From positions 58,506 through 122,505 of the forward strand of contig CAZNJE010000009.1 in assembly GCA_964573295.1 (NCBI GenBank): a stretch of 64,000 nucleotides of DNA. Reading direction: 5' to 3'. A program made the position numbers and the translations under genes. Positions 63,962 to 64,000 of this stretch are shown in pieces (position 1 is the first letter of the stretch; every line of letters starts with the position of its first letter). The stretch comes from CAYQJL01 sp964573295. Its GTDB lineage: Bacteria; Eisenbacteria; RBG-16-71-46; CAIMUX01; WJJG01. Below the pieces are notes generated by a model that did not search any database, was not told where the DNA came from, and saw nothing but the letters and a program-made list of their open reading frames with translations.

Positions 63962-64000
63962 CACTCCGGCGTCCCACTCCGGCGTCCCACTCCGGCGTCC
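63962..64000. repeat. 13-bp tandem array at the window end
   Basis: Three identical CACTCCGGCGTCC 13-mers run to the last base (63962, 63975, 63988), so the array probably continues beyond the window. It lies about 35 bp after the rnc stop. Confidence 0.92.

Overview
This 64 kb window is GC-rich DNA from a flagellated, diderm (Gram-negative type) bacterium. Evidence for the diderm envelope is heptose-phosphate genes (rfaE1/rfaE2), a Wzi-type outer-membrane capsule protein and a polyprenyl-phosphate sugar transferase. The lineage cannot be fixed from sequence alone; gene content and order suit a high-GC, probably uncultured phylum, and one run of 100 N shows it is a draft scaffold. Every gene I can support lies on the + strand. 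No tRNA, rRNA, CRISPR array, insertion sequence or T-tract terminator was seen.

Region 1 (1-33.97 kb) is a flagellar supercluster. It opens with a truncated histidine kinase and its sigma-54 response regulator, followed by a good -24/-12 promoter. Then come flgB, flgC, fliE, fliF, fliG, fliH, fliI, fliJ, a MotE/YlxF-like gene, a giant fliK containing the assembly gap, flgD, flgE, fliL, fliM, fliN, fliO, fliP, fliQ, fliR, flhB, flhA, flhF, flhG, a small membrane gene and fliA. These encode the rod, MS-ring and switch, the export ATPase and gate, hook assembly, and placement/number control. Behind fliA lie three unknown genes, an HDOD protein and a GAF-GGDEF diguanylate cyclase.

Region 2 (34-38.3 kb) is a short surface-polysaccharide module: Wzi-like protein, initiating sugar-phosphate transferase and a Gfo/Idh/MocA sugar dehydrogenase. 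Region 3 (38.5-49.8 kb) is housekeeping: valS, a DUF4139 protein, uvrB, nadC, birA, nrdR, ftsY and radC. Region 4 (49.8-58 kb) has an RRM RNA-binding protein, rfaE1/rfaE2, an exported alpha/alpha-barrel-like protein, a cyclic-2,3-diphosphoglycerate-synthetase-like NTPase with its own consensus promoter, sucC, sucD and ndk. Region 5 (58-64 kb) is the yceD-rpmF-plsX-fabD-acpP-fabF-rnc cluster, without fabH or fabG.

The most unusual property is an abundance of short tandem repeats. Spacers carry arrays with periods such as 9, 13, 14, 15, 19, 20, 23 and 50 bp. Genes carry frame-preserving arrays of 9, 12, 15, 18 or 45 bp. Several are inserted into loops of otherwise conserved enzymes (ValRS, BirA) or build up FliK, and the scaffold gap lies inside one of them.
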